Below, in pieces: positions 36,713 to 45,291 of a stretch of DNA of 64,000 nucleotides. Both the position numbers and the translations under genes were made by a program. The notes beneath the pieces are model-generated. The model made no database searches and was not told where the DNA came from. It saw only the letters and a program-made list of their open reading frames with translations. Positions within the stretch are counted from its first letter, which is position 1. Each line of letters opens with the position of its first letter. The stretch lies in the NCBI RefSeq assembly GCF_041435195.1, contig NZ_CP108106.1:1674001-1738000 (forward strand), written 5' to 3'. This DNA comes from Streptomyces sp. NBC_00224. Lineage in GTDB: Bacteria > Actinomycetota > Actinomycetes > Streptomycetales > Streptomycetaceae.

Positions 36713-37069
36713 TCAGCGGTCCTCGACGAGGCGGGCGAAGTCCTGTTCGTTGCGCTCGGCCCGCTTCACGTACCAGCGGGCGAGCAGCACGAGCGGCGGG
36801 TAGACGCCGAAGCCGAGCACGCCCCAGACGAGCCCGGGGTTCTGCGGCCGCACCGCGAACACCAGCGGCAGCGGGCCGACCAGCAGCACGAGGACGGCAA
36901 AGACGGTGAGCCCGGCGAGCAGTTGGCTGCGCATGAGGGAGCGCACATAGGTGTGGCCGAGGGTGGTCTGCTCGTCGATCTCGGTCCGGGGGCGGTAGCC
37001 GGTGAGCCCGCGGGTGCGCCGGGGCACCCCGGTGACGACGACGCGGCGTTCCGTCGGATCCTGCGGCAC
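36713..37069 (-). CDS. small two-helix membrane protein of symporter operon (DUF485-like)
   Basis: A 118-residue protein. A polar N-terminal half (TGYRPRTEIDEQTTLGHTYVRSLMRSQ) is followed by two hydrophobic helices (LLAGLTVFAVLVLLVGPLPLVF and VWGVLGFGVYPPLVLLARWYV) and a charged tail (KRAERNEQDFARLVEDR). Small two-helix proteins of this kind often precede acetate/solute symporters, as here. GTG 37069 has GGGGGAGG just upstream. A regulatory or assembly role for the symporter is inferred from context. Confidence 0.85.
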   Translation of the reverse strand: MPQDPTERRVVVTGVPRRTRGLTGYRPRTEIDEQTTLGHTYVRSLMRSQLLAGLTVFAVLVLLVGPLPLVFAVRPQNPGLVWGVLGFGVYPPLVLLARWYVKRAERNEQDFARLVEDR

Positions 37070-37169
37070 GGCTGCCTCCCCCAGAGACTCTGTGTCGCCA
37101 GAGAGTAGTCGTGATGGCCCGGCAGGAGCACGGCCGCGATATGGATGGCGCCCGCACGGGTACCTATGT

Positions 37170-37191
37170 ACCCTAGGTTTGCACCTAGGGA
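37170..37191. promoter_or_regulatory. TetR-type operator
   Basis: ACCCTAGGT (37170-37178) and ACCTAGGG (37183-37190) form an 8-bp perfect inverted repeat with a 4-base spacer; a further CCTAGG follows at 37193. It lies 57 bases before the TetR start codon and is probably its autoregulatory site. Confidence 0.7.
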
Positions 37192-37247
37192 TCCTAGGAA
37201 CCGCCGGTTCCAGGGCGGAAAACAGCGACGACGGAGGTACGGGGCGC

Positions 37248-37841
37248 ATGGCGCGTGCGGGACTCACGGCCGACCGGGTCACGGCGGCGGCCGCCGATCT
37301 GGCGGACGAGATCGGATTCGACAACGTCACCCTGTCGGCCCTGGCACGGCACTTCGGCGTGAAGGACGCGAGCCTGTACTCCCACGTCAAGAACGTGCGG
37401 GACCTGCGCACCCGGGTCGCCCTGCTGGCCGGTGGCGAGCTCATCGACGAGATCGCCGTCGCGGTGGCGGGCCGGTCGGGGCGGGACGCCCTGATGGCGT
37501 ACGCCGACGCGTACCGGGCGTACGCACTGGCCCACCCCGGCCGTTACGCGGCGACCCAGATCCGGCTCGACCCGGCGGCCGCCGCCGACTCGCCCGCGAT
37601 GCGGCGGACCGTGGAGATCACCTACGGGATGCTGCGCGGCTATGGGCTCGCCGAGCCGGACCTGACCGACGCGGTACGGCTGCTGCGCAGCACCTTCCAC
37701 GGCTACATCAGCATCGAGGCCCAGGGCGGCTTCAACCACGTGCGCGACGTGGACACCTCGTGGCGGCGGGCCGTCGCGGCCCTGCACGTCCTCCTCGAAC
37801 ACTGGCCGGCCTCACCCACGGAGGAAGCGAACCATGCCTGA
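37248..37841 (+). CDS. TetR/AcrR family regulator
   Basis: A 197-residue repressor. The N-terminal HTH is at about residues 28-48 (VTLSALARHFGVKDASLYSHVK) and the C-terminal half resembles the TetR_C (WHG) ligand domain (FHGYISIEAQGGF). GGAGG lies about 10 bases before the ATG at 37248. It forms an operon with the alpha/beta hydrolase (8-base overlap), with the CCTAGG inverted repeat upstream, so it probably represses its own operon and responds to a compound the hydrolase acts on. Confidence 0.92.
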   Translation: MARAGLTADRVTAAAADLADEIGFDNVTLSALARHFGVKDASLYSHVKNVRDLRTRVALLAGGELIDEIAVAVAGRSGRDALMAYADAYRAYALAHPGRYAATQIRLDPAAAADSPAMRRTVEITYGMLRGYGLAEPDLTDAVRLLRSTFHGYISIEAQGGFNHVRDVDTSWRRAVAALHVLLEHWPASPTEEANHA

Positions 37842-38691
37842 ACTGCGCGTACCCGGCGCGACCCTGTACTACGAGAAGCGCGGCACCGGCCCGGTGCTGC
37901 TGATGATCCCCGGCGGGGGCGGGGACGCCGCCGCCTTCGACCTGGTGGGGGCCGACCTGGCCGACCGGTTCACCGTCGTCGCCGTCGACCCGCGCGGCAA
38001 GTCCCGCAGCGCTGCCGGTGAGCGGGGCCGGGACCAGCAGGTGGAGGTGCACAGCGACGACATGCGCCGACTGCTCGCCGAGGTCTCGCCGAGCGAGCCC
38101 GCCTTCGTCTTCGGCAGCAGCTCGGGCGCGATCATCGCGCTCGACCTGCTGGCCCGGCACCCGGAGCGGCTGCGGTTCGTCGTGGCCCACGAGCCGCCGA
38201 CGCTGGGGCTGCTGCCCGACGCGGACCGGTGGCGGGCGGCCTTCGCGGGCGTCGTCGAGGCGTTCGGTCGCGACGGCCTGGATGCGGCGATGACCGCGCT
38301 CGGCACGGCGGCGGGCCAGGAGAGCGCCGACGAGCCGGACGACGAGCGGGACGGGAGCGCACAGCCGGACGGCACACCGGCGACCGCCGAGCGGTTCCGC
38401 CGGATGCGGGAGAACATGCCGCAGTTCCTGGAGCGCGAACTGCGCCAGTTCAGCGGGTACATGCCGGACATGGACGCGCTGGCGGCGCACTCCGGGCGAC
38501 TGGTCCCGGCGTGCGGGCGCGCCTCCCGGGATCTACTGCTCGCCCGCCCGGCGGCGGTGCTGGCCGAGCGGTTCGGCACCGGGCTCGTCGAACTCCCGGG
38601 CGGCCACGTCGGTCTGAGCACGCATCCGGTCCGGTTCGCGAAGGTGCTGCGGCGGACGCTGGCGGCGGCCATGGCCGAGGACGCGGTGTAG
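37834..38691 (+). CDS. alpha/beta hydrolase
   Basis: A 285-residue enzyme of the alpha/beta hydrolase fold. Nucleophile S96 is in FGSSSGAIIALDL (GxSxG) and a catalytic-type histidine is in LPGGHVGLSTHP near the C-terminus; the oxyanion region is MIPGGGGDAAAFD. An acidic insert (ADEPDDERDG) interrupts the cap domain around residue 170. The ATG overlaps the TetR stop, so both are translated together. The substrate is unknown; a lactone, ester or epoxide linked to the TetR ligand is possible. Confidence 0.9.
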   Translation: MPELRVPGATLYYEKRGTGPVLLMIPGGGGDAAAFDLVGADLADRFTVVAVDPRGKSRSAAGERGRDQQVEVHSDDMRRLLAEVSPSEPAFVFGSSSGAIIALDLLARHPERLRFVVAHEPPTLGLLPDADRWRAAFAGVVEAFGRDGLDAAMTALGTAAGQESADEPDDERDGSAQPDGTPATAERFRRMRENMPQFLERELRQFSGYMPDMDALAAHSGRLVPACGRASRDLLLARPAAVLAERFGTGLVELPGGHVGLSTHPVRFAKVLRRTLAAAMAEDAV

Positions 38692-38714
38692 CGGCCGGGA
38701 GCGGGCTCGCGAAA

Positions 38715-38761
38715 AAGGTCTGGACCAGACGGTTGACCGACTGGTCCAGACCTTCTACGTT
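38715..38761 (+). promoter_or_regulatory. chitinase promoter with paired DasR-type (dre) sites
   Basis: AAGGTCTGGACCAG (38715-38728) and its reverse complement CTGGTCCAGACCTT (38741-38754) match the DasR responsive element (ACTGGTCTAGACCACT) and the TGGTCCAGACCT boxes known from Streptomyces chitinase promoters. A near-ideal promoter TTGACC (38733-38738), 17-base spacer, TACGTT (38756-38761) places the second box inside the spacer. Confidence 0.85.
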
Positions 38762-38811
38762 GCGCAGCGATCCGCCCTGTCCCATCCCCCACGGCACCGC
38801 AGGGAGGAACG

Positions 38812-41136
38812 ATGTCCTCGCCCTCGTCCTTACCGGGCTCGCCCTCGTCCCCATCAGGCTCGCCCCACCGAAGACTCCTCGCACTGCTCGGCGCACTGCT
38901 GCTCCCCGTCGCCCTGCTCACCGGCCTCGCCGCCACCCCCGCCCACGCGGCGAGCGGCCTCACCGCCTCCTTCAGCAGCCAGGACAACGGCTCCTGGTGG
39001 AAGGGGACGTACGTCATCCGCAACACCACCTCCTCCCCCGTCACCGGCTGGACCCTGGAGTTCGACCTCCCGGCCGGGGTCTCCATCAGCGGCCACTACA
39101 ACGGCGACGCCACCGTCAGCGGCCGTCATGTGACGGTGAAGAACGCCTACTACAACGCGACCGTCGCGGCCAACTCGACGACCGAGCCGTACAGTTACTG
39201 GTTCGTCGCGAGCGGCCCGATCGCCGCGCCCGGCGCGTGCACGGTCAACGGCGACAAGTGCGACGGCACCCCCGACGCGCCGCCGTCCGCGCCCGGCGCC
39301 CCCAAGGTCACTTCGGTCACCGCGCACAGCGTGTCGCTCTCCTGGACCGCGGCTACGGGCGGCGACCACCCCGTGGCCTCGTACGACGTGCTGAGCGGCG
39401 CCACCGTCGTCGCCACCGCGACCACACCCTCGGCCACGGTCAGCGGGCTCACCCCGGCCACCGCCTACGGCTTCGCGGTCCGGGCCAGGGACACCCGGGG
39501 CAACACCGGTCCGCAGAGCGCGGTGGTCACCGCGACGACCACCGACCCGGCCTCCGACCCGACCCCGCCGACCGCGCCCACCGGCCTGCGCTCCACCGGC
39601 CGGACGTCGACGAGCGTGAACCTGGCCTGGAACGCGTCGAGCGACAACGTCGGCGTCGCCGCGTACGACATGTACCGCGACGGGGTGCTCTCCCAGACGC
39701 TCTCCGCCGCCACCCTCACCGCGACCGTCGCCGGGCTGACCCCGGCCACCACGTACACGTTCACGGTGAAGGCACGCGACGCGGCCGACAACGCCTCGCC
39801 CGCCTCCGCCGCCCTGGACGTCACCACCGACGACCAGGCCGGCACCGGCAAGTACCTGAAGGTCGGCTACTTCGCCCAGTGGGGCATCTACGGCCGCCAG
39901 TACTTCGTGAAGAACCTCGACACCTCGGGCTCGGCGGCCAAGCTCGACGTCGTCAACTACGCCTTCGAGAACATCGATCCGGGCAGCCTGACCTGTCTGG
40001 CCGGGGTCACCAAGGGCGTCGGCGCCAACCCGCAGGACCCCGACCAGGGCACCGGCGCGGGCGACGCGGACGCCGACTACGCCCGGCCGTTCAGCGCCGC
40101 CCAGTCGGTGGACGGCGTCGCCGACGACGGCTACGCCAAACTCCGGGGCAACTTCAACCAGATCAAGAAGCTCAAGGCCAAGTACCCCAATCTGAAGGTC
40201 GTCGTCTCGCTCGGCGGCTGGACGTACTCGAAGTTCTTCACGGACGCCGCCGCCACCGACGCCTCACGCAAGAAGTTCGTCTCGTCCTGCGTCGACGTGT
40301 GGATCAAGGGCAACCTCCCCGCCTACAACGGCGCGGGCGGCCCCGGCACGGGCGCCGGGGTCTTCGACGGCATCGACCTGGACTGGGAGTGGCCCGGCTC
40401 GCCCGACGGCCACGCGGGCAACCACTACTCCACGGCCGACAAGGCCAACCTCACCCTGCTGCTGGCCGAGTTCCGCAAGCAGCTCGACGCGCTCGGCGGC
40501 CCGCACAGGCTCCTGACCGCGTTCACCCCCGCCGACCCCGCGAAGATCCAGCAGGGCTGGGACCTCACCAGGATCTTCTCGTCCCTGGACTTCGCCAATG
40601 TGCAGGGGTACGACTTCCACGGCGCCGGCAGCGACAACTCCTGGGAGCCGAACCGCACCGGCCACCAGGCGAACCTCTACACCGACACCCAGGACCCGTA
40701 CGCCACCCACTTCAGCGTCGACGGGGCCGTGCGGACCTATCTGGACGCCGGGGTCAACCCGCGCAAGCTCACCGTCGGCTTCCCGTTCTACGGACGCGGC
40801 TGGCAGAGCGTCGCGGACGGCGGGGCGCACGGCGAGTGGCAGTCGGCCAAGGGGGCCGCGCCCGGCCAGTTCCCGGAGGAGGCCGGGGTGCGCGGCTACA
40901 GCAACATGATCGGCGCCGTGCCCGGCCTGACCGTCTACCACGACGAGCAGTCCGTCTCCACGTACGGCTACACCGGGGCCGACGGGCAGTGGTGGACCTT
41001 CGACGACACCTGGTCGATCGGCAAGAAGACCGCCTACCTCAAGTCGAAGGGGCTGCTCGGCGCCATGATCTGGGAGATGTCCGGCGACACGCCCGGCGGC
41101 ACGCTGATGAGCGCGCTGGCCGGGGGGCTCGGCTGA
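38812..41136 (+). CDS. secreted GH18 chitinase with CBM2 and two Fn3 domains
   Basis: A 774-residue enzyme hydrolysing chitin with retention. Order: Ser/Pro-rich start and signal peptide (to about residue 44, AHA), CBM2-type binding domain (about 47-153; SGLTASFSSQDNGSWW, VTGWTLEFDLP), two Fn3 domains (about 160-243 and 253-340) and the GH18 barrel (about 346-773). The catalytic motif DGIDLDWEW gives acid E526; SLGGW (substrate site) is at about residue 466. GGAGG precedes the ATG. Control by N-acetylglucosamine through DasR is expected from the promoter sites. It is a single-gene unit. Confidence 0.95.
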   Translation: MSSPSSLPGSPSSPSGSPHRRLLALLGALLLPVALLTGLAATPAHAASGLTASFSSQDNGSWWKGTYVIRNTTSSPVTGWTLEFDLPAGVSISGHYNGDATVSGRHVTVKNAYYNATVAANSTTEPYSYWFVASGPIAAPGACTVNGDKCDGTPDAPPSAPGAPKVTSVTAHSVSLSWTAATGGDHPVASYDVLSGATVVATATTPSATVSGLTPATAYGFAVRARDTRGNTGPQSAVVTATTTDPASDPTPPTAPTGLRSTGRTSTSVNLAWNASSDNVGVAAYDMYRDGVLSQTLSAATLTATVAGLTPATTYTFTVKARDAADNASPASAALDVTTDDQAGTGKYLKVGYFAQWGIYGRQYFVKNLDTSGSAAKLDVVNYAFENIDPGSLTCLAGVTKGVGANPQDPDQGTGAGDADADYARPFSAAQSVDGVADDGYAKLRGNFNQIKKLKAKYPNLKVVVSLGGWTYSKFFTDAAATDASRKKFVSSCVDVWIKGNLPAYNGAGGPGTGAGVFDGIDLDWEWPGSPDGHAGNHYSTADKANLTLLLAEFRKQLDALGGPHRLLTAFTPADPAKIQQGWDLTRIFSSLDFANVQGYDFHGAGSDNSWEPNRTGHQANLYTDTQDPYATHFSVDGAVRTYLDAGVNPRKLTVGFPFYGRGWQSVADGGAHGEWQSAKGAAPGQFPEEAGVRGYSNMIGAVPGLTVYHDEQSVSTYGYTGADGQWWTFDDTWSIGKKTAYLKSKGLLGAMIWEMSGDTPGGTLMSALAGGLG

Positions 41137-41166
41137 GGGACCCGGCGCGGCTCGGGCAGCCGGGCC

Positions 41167-42690
41167 TCAGCCGATGCTCCGGAACGCGAGCACCGCGTTG
41201 TGGCCGCCGAAGCCGAACGAGTCGCTGAGCGCGATGTCGCCGTCCAGCGGCAGTGAGCGCGGGCTGCGGCGCACGACGTCGAGGGCGATCCCGTCCTCGA
41301 CGTCGTCGCACCCGGCCGTGGGCGGGATCAGTCCGTCCCGCAGCGCCAGGACCGTGGCGATGGCCTCCACGCCGCCCGCGCCGCCCTGGAGATGGCCGAG
41401 CGCGCCCTTGTTGGCGGTGACCGGGACGTCCGGGGTGTGCGCGCCCAGGACCCGGCCCAGGGCCCGCGCCTCGGCCCGGTCGCCCTCGACCGTGGCGGTG
41501 GCGTGGGCGTTGACGTGGACCACGTCCGCCGCCGTGGCGTCCGCGTCCGCGAGGGCCGACCGCAGCGCCGCCTCGATGCCGCGTCCGCCCGGCTCGGGGG
41601 CCGCCATGTGGAAGGCATCGGCCGAAAGACCCCATCCGGCGGCCTCGCAGTAGATGCGCGCGCCCCGGGCCCGGGCGTGCTCCTCGGCCTCCAGGACCAG
41701 CACGCCCGCGCCCTCGCCGAGGACGAATCCGTCCCGCTTCTTGTCGAACGGGCGGGACGCGGACGCCGGTTCGTCGTTGCTGGTGGAAACGGCTCTCATC
41801 GCGGCGAAGGCGGCCAGGATCGCCGGGGTGATCACGGCTTCGGTGCCGCCCGCCACCACCAGGTCGACGTGTCCGTCGCGGATGCGGTCCATGGCGTGCC
41901 CGATGGCCTCGGTGCCGGAGGCGCAGGCCGACACCAGGGTGCTCGCCTCGCCCAGGATGCCGAGGTCGATGGAGATCTGGGCGGCGGCCGAGGACGGCAC
42001 CAGCATCGGCGCGGTGTGCGGCGAGACCGCGCGCGGGCCCCGCTGCTCAAGCCGCCGCTGGGCCTCGACGAGCACCGGCGCACCGCCGATGATCGACCCC
42101 AGCGACACCCCGGCGCGGGCGGGCAGCAGTCCGCTCTCGCGGGCGCCCTCCAGGTCCAGGCCGGCGTCCCGCCAGGCCTCGCGCGCGGCGAGCACGGCCA
42201 GTTGCGCGGACCGGTTCATCCGCCGCGCCTGGGGCCTTGGCAGCAGGTCGGACGGGTCCACCGCGGACCGGGCGGCAAGCCGCACCGGCAGCGCGTCGAA
42301 CTCCTCGTCCTCCAGCAGCCGCACCGCCGAGCGCCCCGAGAGCAGCCCCTGCCAGAGCCCGGGCACGTCCGCTCCGAGCGGGGTGAGCGCGCCGAGGCCG
42401 GTCACCACGACCCGCCGTCTGCCGGTGCCGGGGCCCTCGGGCTTGGTCACGTCGGCCGGGTCGACCCGGCCGACCCGCACCACCTGGCGCTCGCGCCGGT
42501 CCAGGAGGCGCTCCTGGTCGGGGCCGCCGCCCACCGGGCGCAGGACGAGCCGGGTCCGGGCCTCGCTGGCGGGCGCGGTGCGCGTCACCACGTGCCAGCT
42601 GTCCACGCCGGTCGCGACCACGTCGCCCGGTACGAGTTCTCCGGTGGTGAGGAGACAGCACTCCCCGCCCATGACCGACTCTTCGCTCAT
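41167..42690 (-). CDS. beta-ketoacyl synthase (KASII-like) with extra N-terminal domain
   Basis: A 507-residue protein. Residues about 95-507 are a condensing enzyme (RRVVVTGLGALTPLG start) with an intact triad: C256 in SACASGTEA, H396 in NAHATAT and H433 in KGALGHLQG. The first ~90 residues (LTTGELVPGDVVATGVDSWHVVTR) form a small extra beta-rich-looking domain not present in FabF. There is no acyl carrier protein, chain-length factor, ketoreductase or acyltransferase gene adjacent, so it is not part of a visible type II polyketide cluster. It may make or transfer an unusual acyl chain onto a carrier encoded elsewhere. The N-terminal domain could be a protein-interaction or regulatory module. 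Confidence 0.88.
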   Translation of the reverse strand: MSEESVMGGECCLLTTGELVPGDVVATGVDSWHVVTRTAPASEARTRLVLRPVGGGPDQERLLDRRERQVVRVGRVDPADVTKPEGPGTGRRRVVVTGLGALTPLGADVPGLWQGLLSGRSAVRLLEDEEFDALPVRLAARSAVDPSDLLPRPQARRMNRSAQLAVLAAREAWRDAGLDLEGARESGLLPARAGVSLGSIIGGAPVLVEAQRRLEQRGPRAVSPHTAPMLVPSSAAAQISIDLGILGEASTLVSACASGTEAIGHAMDRIRDGHVDLVVAGGTEAVITPAILAAFAAMRAVSTSNDEPASASRPFDKKRDGFVLGEGAGVLVLEAEEHARARGARIYCEAAGWGLSADAFHMAAPEPGGRGIEAALRSALADADATAADVVHVNAHATATVEGDRAEARALGRVLGAHTPDVPVTANKGALGHLQGGAGGVEAIATVLALRDGLIPPTAGCDDVEDGIALDVVRRSPRSLPLDGDIALSDSFGFGGHNAVLAFRSIG

Positions 42691-42872
42691 CGCCGCTTCC
42701 TGGTTCGCACGTGTGAACGGCTCCAGGGCATCACTTCAGCCCTAAGAAGTCGATAAAGCGATCTGGAAACATCTTGCCTGCCCCCTCTCGTCCCAGCACC
42801 TCGGCGGGCCGGGCACCGCGCCGGGCATACGGCCCTCTTCCGTACGGTCCGACCAGTCGGTACGGTCCCGGC

Positions 42873-44048
42873 ATGCCCTCCATGACTGAGCCCGTTCCGC
42901 CGGTCCACGGCCACTGCGACGCCCGCTTCGAGGCCGTCCGCGCCGCCTTCGAGGAGAACTTCCGCGACCGCTCGGAGCTGGGCGCCGCCGTCAGCGTCCT
43001 CGTCGACGGCGTGAGCGTCGTCGACCTGTGGGCGGGCTGGGCCGACGGCGCCCGGACCCGCCCCTGGGAGCGGGACACCCTGGTCAACGTGTGGTCGACG
43101 ACCAAGGGCCCGACCGCCCTGTGCGCCCACCTCCTCGCCGACCGCGGGCTGCTCGACCTGGACGCGCCGGTCGCCGCGTACTGGCCCGAGTTCGCGGCCG
43201 CGGGCAAGGAGTCCGTCCGCGTACGCCATCTGCTCGCGCACCGCGCCGGGCTCGCCGGGCTGCGCGAGCCGCACACCCTCGCCGACCTCTACGACTGGGA
43301 GACGACCACCGCGCGCCTCGCCGCGACCGAGCCGTGGTGGGAGCCGGGCACCCGGTCCGGGTACCACGCGCTCACCTACGGCTATCTGGTGGGCGAGGTG
43401 GTCCGGCGGGTCACCGGGGTGCTGCCCGGCGAGTATCTGCACCGGGAGGTGACCGGGCCGCTGGGCCTCGACTTCACCATCGGGCTCGACGCCAAGGAGG
43501 CCGGGCGCGCCGCCGAGCTGGTGCACCCGCCGACCGCCGACAGCAGTCAACTGGCCGCGCTCTTCGCCCGGTTGGAGCCGGTGGCGATCGCCGCGCTCAG
43601 CAACCCGCTGGCCGGGGCCGCCGACGCCAACACCCCCGAGTGGCGGGCCGCCGAGATCCCGGCGGCCAACGGCCACGGCACCGCCCGCGCGGTCGCCGCG
43701 CTCTACGGGATCTTCGCCCGGCGGGGCCGCTGCGGCGACCGCCGCGTCCTGTCGCCCGAGGCCGCCGAGCGGGTCCGCGAGGGCCAGGGCGCCTGCCGCG
43801 ACCTGGTGATCGGCGCGGGCTTCGCGCACGAGACCGAGCTCGGCCTCGGCCTGTGGCTGAGCGGCCCCAACGGCTCGTACGGCCCCAATCCGCGCGCGGT
43901 CGGCCACGACGGCTTCGGCGGCTCCTGCGGCCTGGCCGACCCGGAGGCGGGGATCTCCCTCGGCTACGTCATGAACCGCATGGGCTCCCACATCGCGGAC
44001 GACCCGCGCAAGATGGCGCTGGTCGAGGCCGTCTACAGCGCACTGTGA
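42873..44048 (+). CDS. serine hydrolase of the beta-lactamase/EstB family
   Basis: A 391-residue esterase or peptidase-like protein without a signal peptide. The S-x-x-K catalytic motif is S75-T-T-K78 (VNVWSTTKGP). The second motif is GYHALTYGYLVGE, with Tyr in the expected position, and GHDGFGG near the C-terminus replaces the KTG triad as in class C-like esterases. ATG 42873 is taken; ATG 42882 is equally plausible. A CCGTAC / GTACGG inverted repeat (42840-42865) lies just upstream. Beta-lactam hydrolysis is unlikely for a cytoplasmic protein; ester substrates are usual for EstB relatives. Confidence 0.87.
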   Translation: MPSMTEPVPPVHGHCDARFEAVRAAFEENFRDRSELGAAVSVLVDGVSVVDLWAGWADGARTRPWERDTLVNVWSTTKGPTALCAHLLADRGLLDLDAPVAAYWPEFAAAGKESVRVRHLLAHRAGLAGLREPHTLADLYDWETTTARLAATEPWWEPGTRSGYHALTYGYLVGEVVRRVTGVLPGEYLHREVTGPLGLDFTIGLDAKEAGRAAELVHPPTADSSQLAALFARLEPVAIAALSNPLAGAADANTPEWRAAEIPAANGHGTARAVAALYGIFARRGRCGDRRVLSPEAAERVREGQGACRDLVIGAGFAHETELGLGLWLSGPNGSYGPNPRAVGHDGFGGSCGLADPEAGISLGYVMNRMGSHIADDPRKMALVEAVYSAL

Positions 44049-44094
44049 ACCCCGGGCGTCGGGGCGCAGACGGGGGTTCAAAGACAGGCTCTCA
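44046..44094. repeat. short relative of the 177-bp palindromic element
   Basis: Positions about 44053-44092 match the right end of the element at 20020-20196 (CGACGCCCGG part, GCGCAGACGGGGGTTC and the AAAGACAGGCTCT end). TGAACCCC (44046-44053) pairs with GGGGTTCA (44073-44080), so the remaining piece can still fold. It fills the gap between two convergent genes, containing part of one stop codon at each end, and may act as a terminator. Confidence 0.65.
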
Positions 44095-45141
44095 GGGGCG
44101 GCCCGCCTCGGGGACCGCCTCGCCGCGCCGCACCGGCTCCGGCGGGGTGCCGTCCCCGAAGGGGCGGCCGCCCAGCTGCTCCCGGTGATGGGGTGTCAGC
44201 CAGCCGGACAGATCAGGGCCGACGGGCACGATCCCGGTCGGGTTGATGCCGGACTGCACGAGGTAGTAGTGCCGCTTGATGTGGTCGAAGTCGACGGTGT
44301 CGCCGAAGCCCGGGGTCTGGAAGAGGTCCCGGGCGTAGGCCCAGAGCACCGGGTCCTCGATCAGTTTGTTCCGGTTGCACTTGAAGTGCCCGTGGTAGAC
44401 GGCGTCGAAGCGCACCAGCGTGGTGAACAGCCGGATGTCCGCCTCGGTGATGGTGTCCCCGACCAGATAGCGGCGGTCCGCGAGGCGCCCGGAGAGCAGG
44501 TCGAGCCGGCGGAACACATCGCGGTGGGCGTCCTCGTACTCACGCTGCCCGGTCGCGAACCCGGCCCGGTACACCCCGTTGTTGAGGTCGCGGTAGACGC
44601 CGTCCATGACCTCGTCGATCTCGTCGCGTAGCTCCTCGGGGTAGAGGTCGGGCGCGCCCGCCCGGTGCAGCTCGCGCCACTCGGTGGCCAGGTCCAGGGT
44701 GATCCGCTGGAAGTCGTTGGTGACCAGCTCCCCGCTGGGCACGTCCACGATCGCCGGGACGCTGACGCCGCCCGAGTAGCCGGGCTCGCGCGCCTCGTAC
44801 GCCTCGCCGAGGTAGCGGATGCCGAGCACCGGGTCCCGTCCGTCCGGATGGAGGGTGAAGCGCCAGCTGCGGTCGTCCTGGATGGGGTCGGCCACCGCGA
44901 GCGAGAGCGCGTCGTCCAGGCCGAGGAGCCGTCGGGAGACCAGGGCGCGGCTCGCCCAGGGGCAGGCCCGGCTGACGACCAGCCGGTAGCGGCCGTACTC
45001 GACGGGCCAGCTGTCGCGCCCGTCGCGCGTGATGCGGTCGACGAAGTGGCTGCGCGAGCGCTTGAACGGCTTGTTCCCATAGCCCGCGTTGCCGTCCGTG
45101 CCCTCCATGCCCGCCGTGTCGCTGTCGTCGGGGCGGCTCAT
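44092..45141 (-). CDS. glutathionyl-hydroquinone reductase-like GST (xi class)
   Basis: A 349-residue enzyme of the xi-class glutathione transferase type. The catalytic Cys lies in VVSRACPWASRALV; other family landmarks are SVPAIVDVPSGELVTNDFQRI, GVYRAGFATGQREYEDA and TEADIRLFTTLVRFD. Homologues reduce glutathionyl-hydroquinones; because Streptomyces makes mycothiol instead of glutathione, the physiological thiol may differ here. The stop codon touches the short repeat at 44046-44094. A GGGAGATCTCCC palindrome lies about 55 bases before the start. Confidence 0.92.
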   Translation of the reverse strand: MSRPDDSDTAGMEGTDGNAGYGNKPFKRSRSHFVDRITRDGRDSWPVEYGRYRLVVSRACPWASRALVSRRLLGLDDALSLAVADPIQDDRSWRFTLHPDGRDPVLGIRYLGEAYEAREPGYSGGVSVPAIVDVPSGELVTNDFQRITLDLATEWRELHRAGAPDLYPEELRDEIDEVMDGVYRDLNNGVYRAGFATGQREYEDAHRDVFRRLDLLSGRLADRRYLVGDTITEADIRLFTTLVRFDAVYHGHFKCNRNKLIEDPVLWAYARDLFQTPGFGDTVDFDHIKRHYYLVQSGINPTGIVPVGPDLSGWLTPHHREQLGGRPFGDGTPPEPVRRGEAVPEAGRP

Positions 45142-45195
45142 CCCGGTCTCCTTCCCGCTGGGCTCACGTGCTTTCTGCGAGCCTTCCCCCGAAGC

Positions 45196-45207
45196 GGGAG
45201 ATCTCCC
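45196..45207. promoter_or_regulatory. 12-bp palindrome upstream of GST gene
   Basis: GGGAGATCTCCC is a perfect palindrome between the GH64 stop and the GST start. It could be an operator for the GST gene; nothing else supports this. Confidence 0.3.
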
Positions 45208-45291
45208 ACGGGATGAGCCGCCCGGTCGAGCCCGTGTCCCCCGTCGGGGGCGGGCTCAGGGCCGGGGCCGACCAGATCCGCCGGACAGGCC

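Noticed and set aside
38229..41228. 999-codon plus-strand frame across the hydrolase and chitinase genes
   Set aside because: Out of frame with both recognised proteins, Arg/Gly/Pro-rich and crosses a promoter with operators.
41167..42690. ketosynthase as part of a polyketide gene cluster
   Set aside because: No acyl carrier protein, acyltransferase, chain-length factor or tailoring gene in the neighbourhood.
42840..42865. CCGTAC / GTACGG inverted repeat as an operator of the serine hydrolase gene
   Set aside because: Only 6 bp with a 14-base gap in GC-rich sequence; no adjacent regulator. Noted but not listed as a site.
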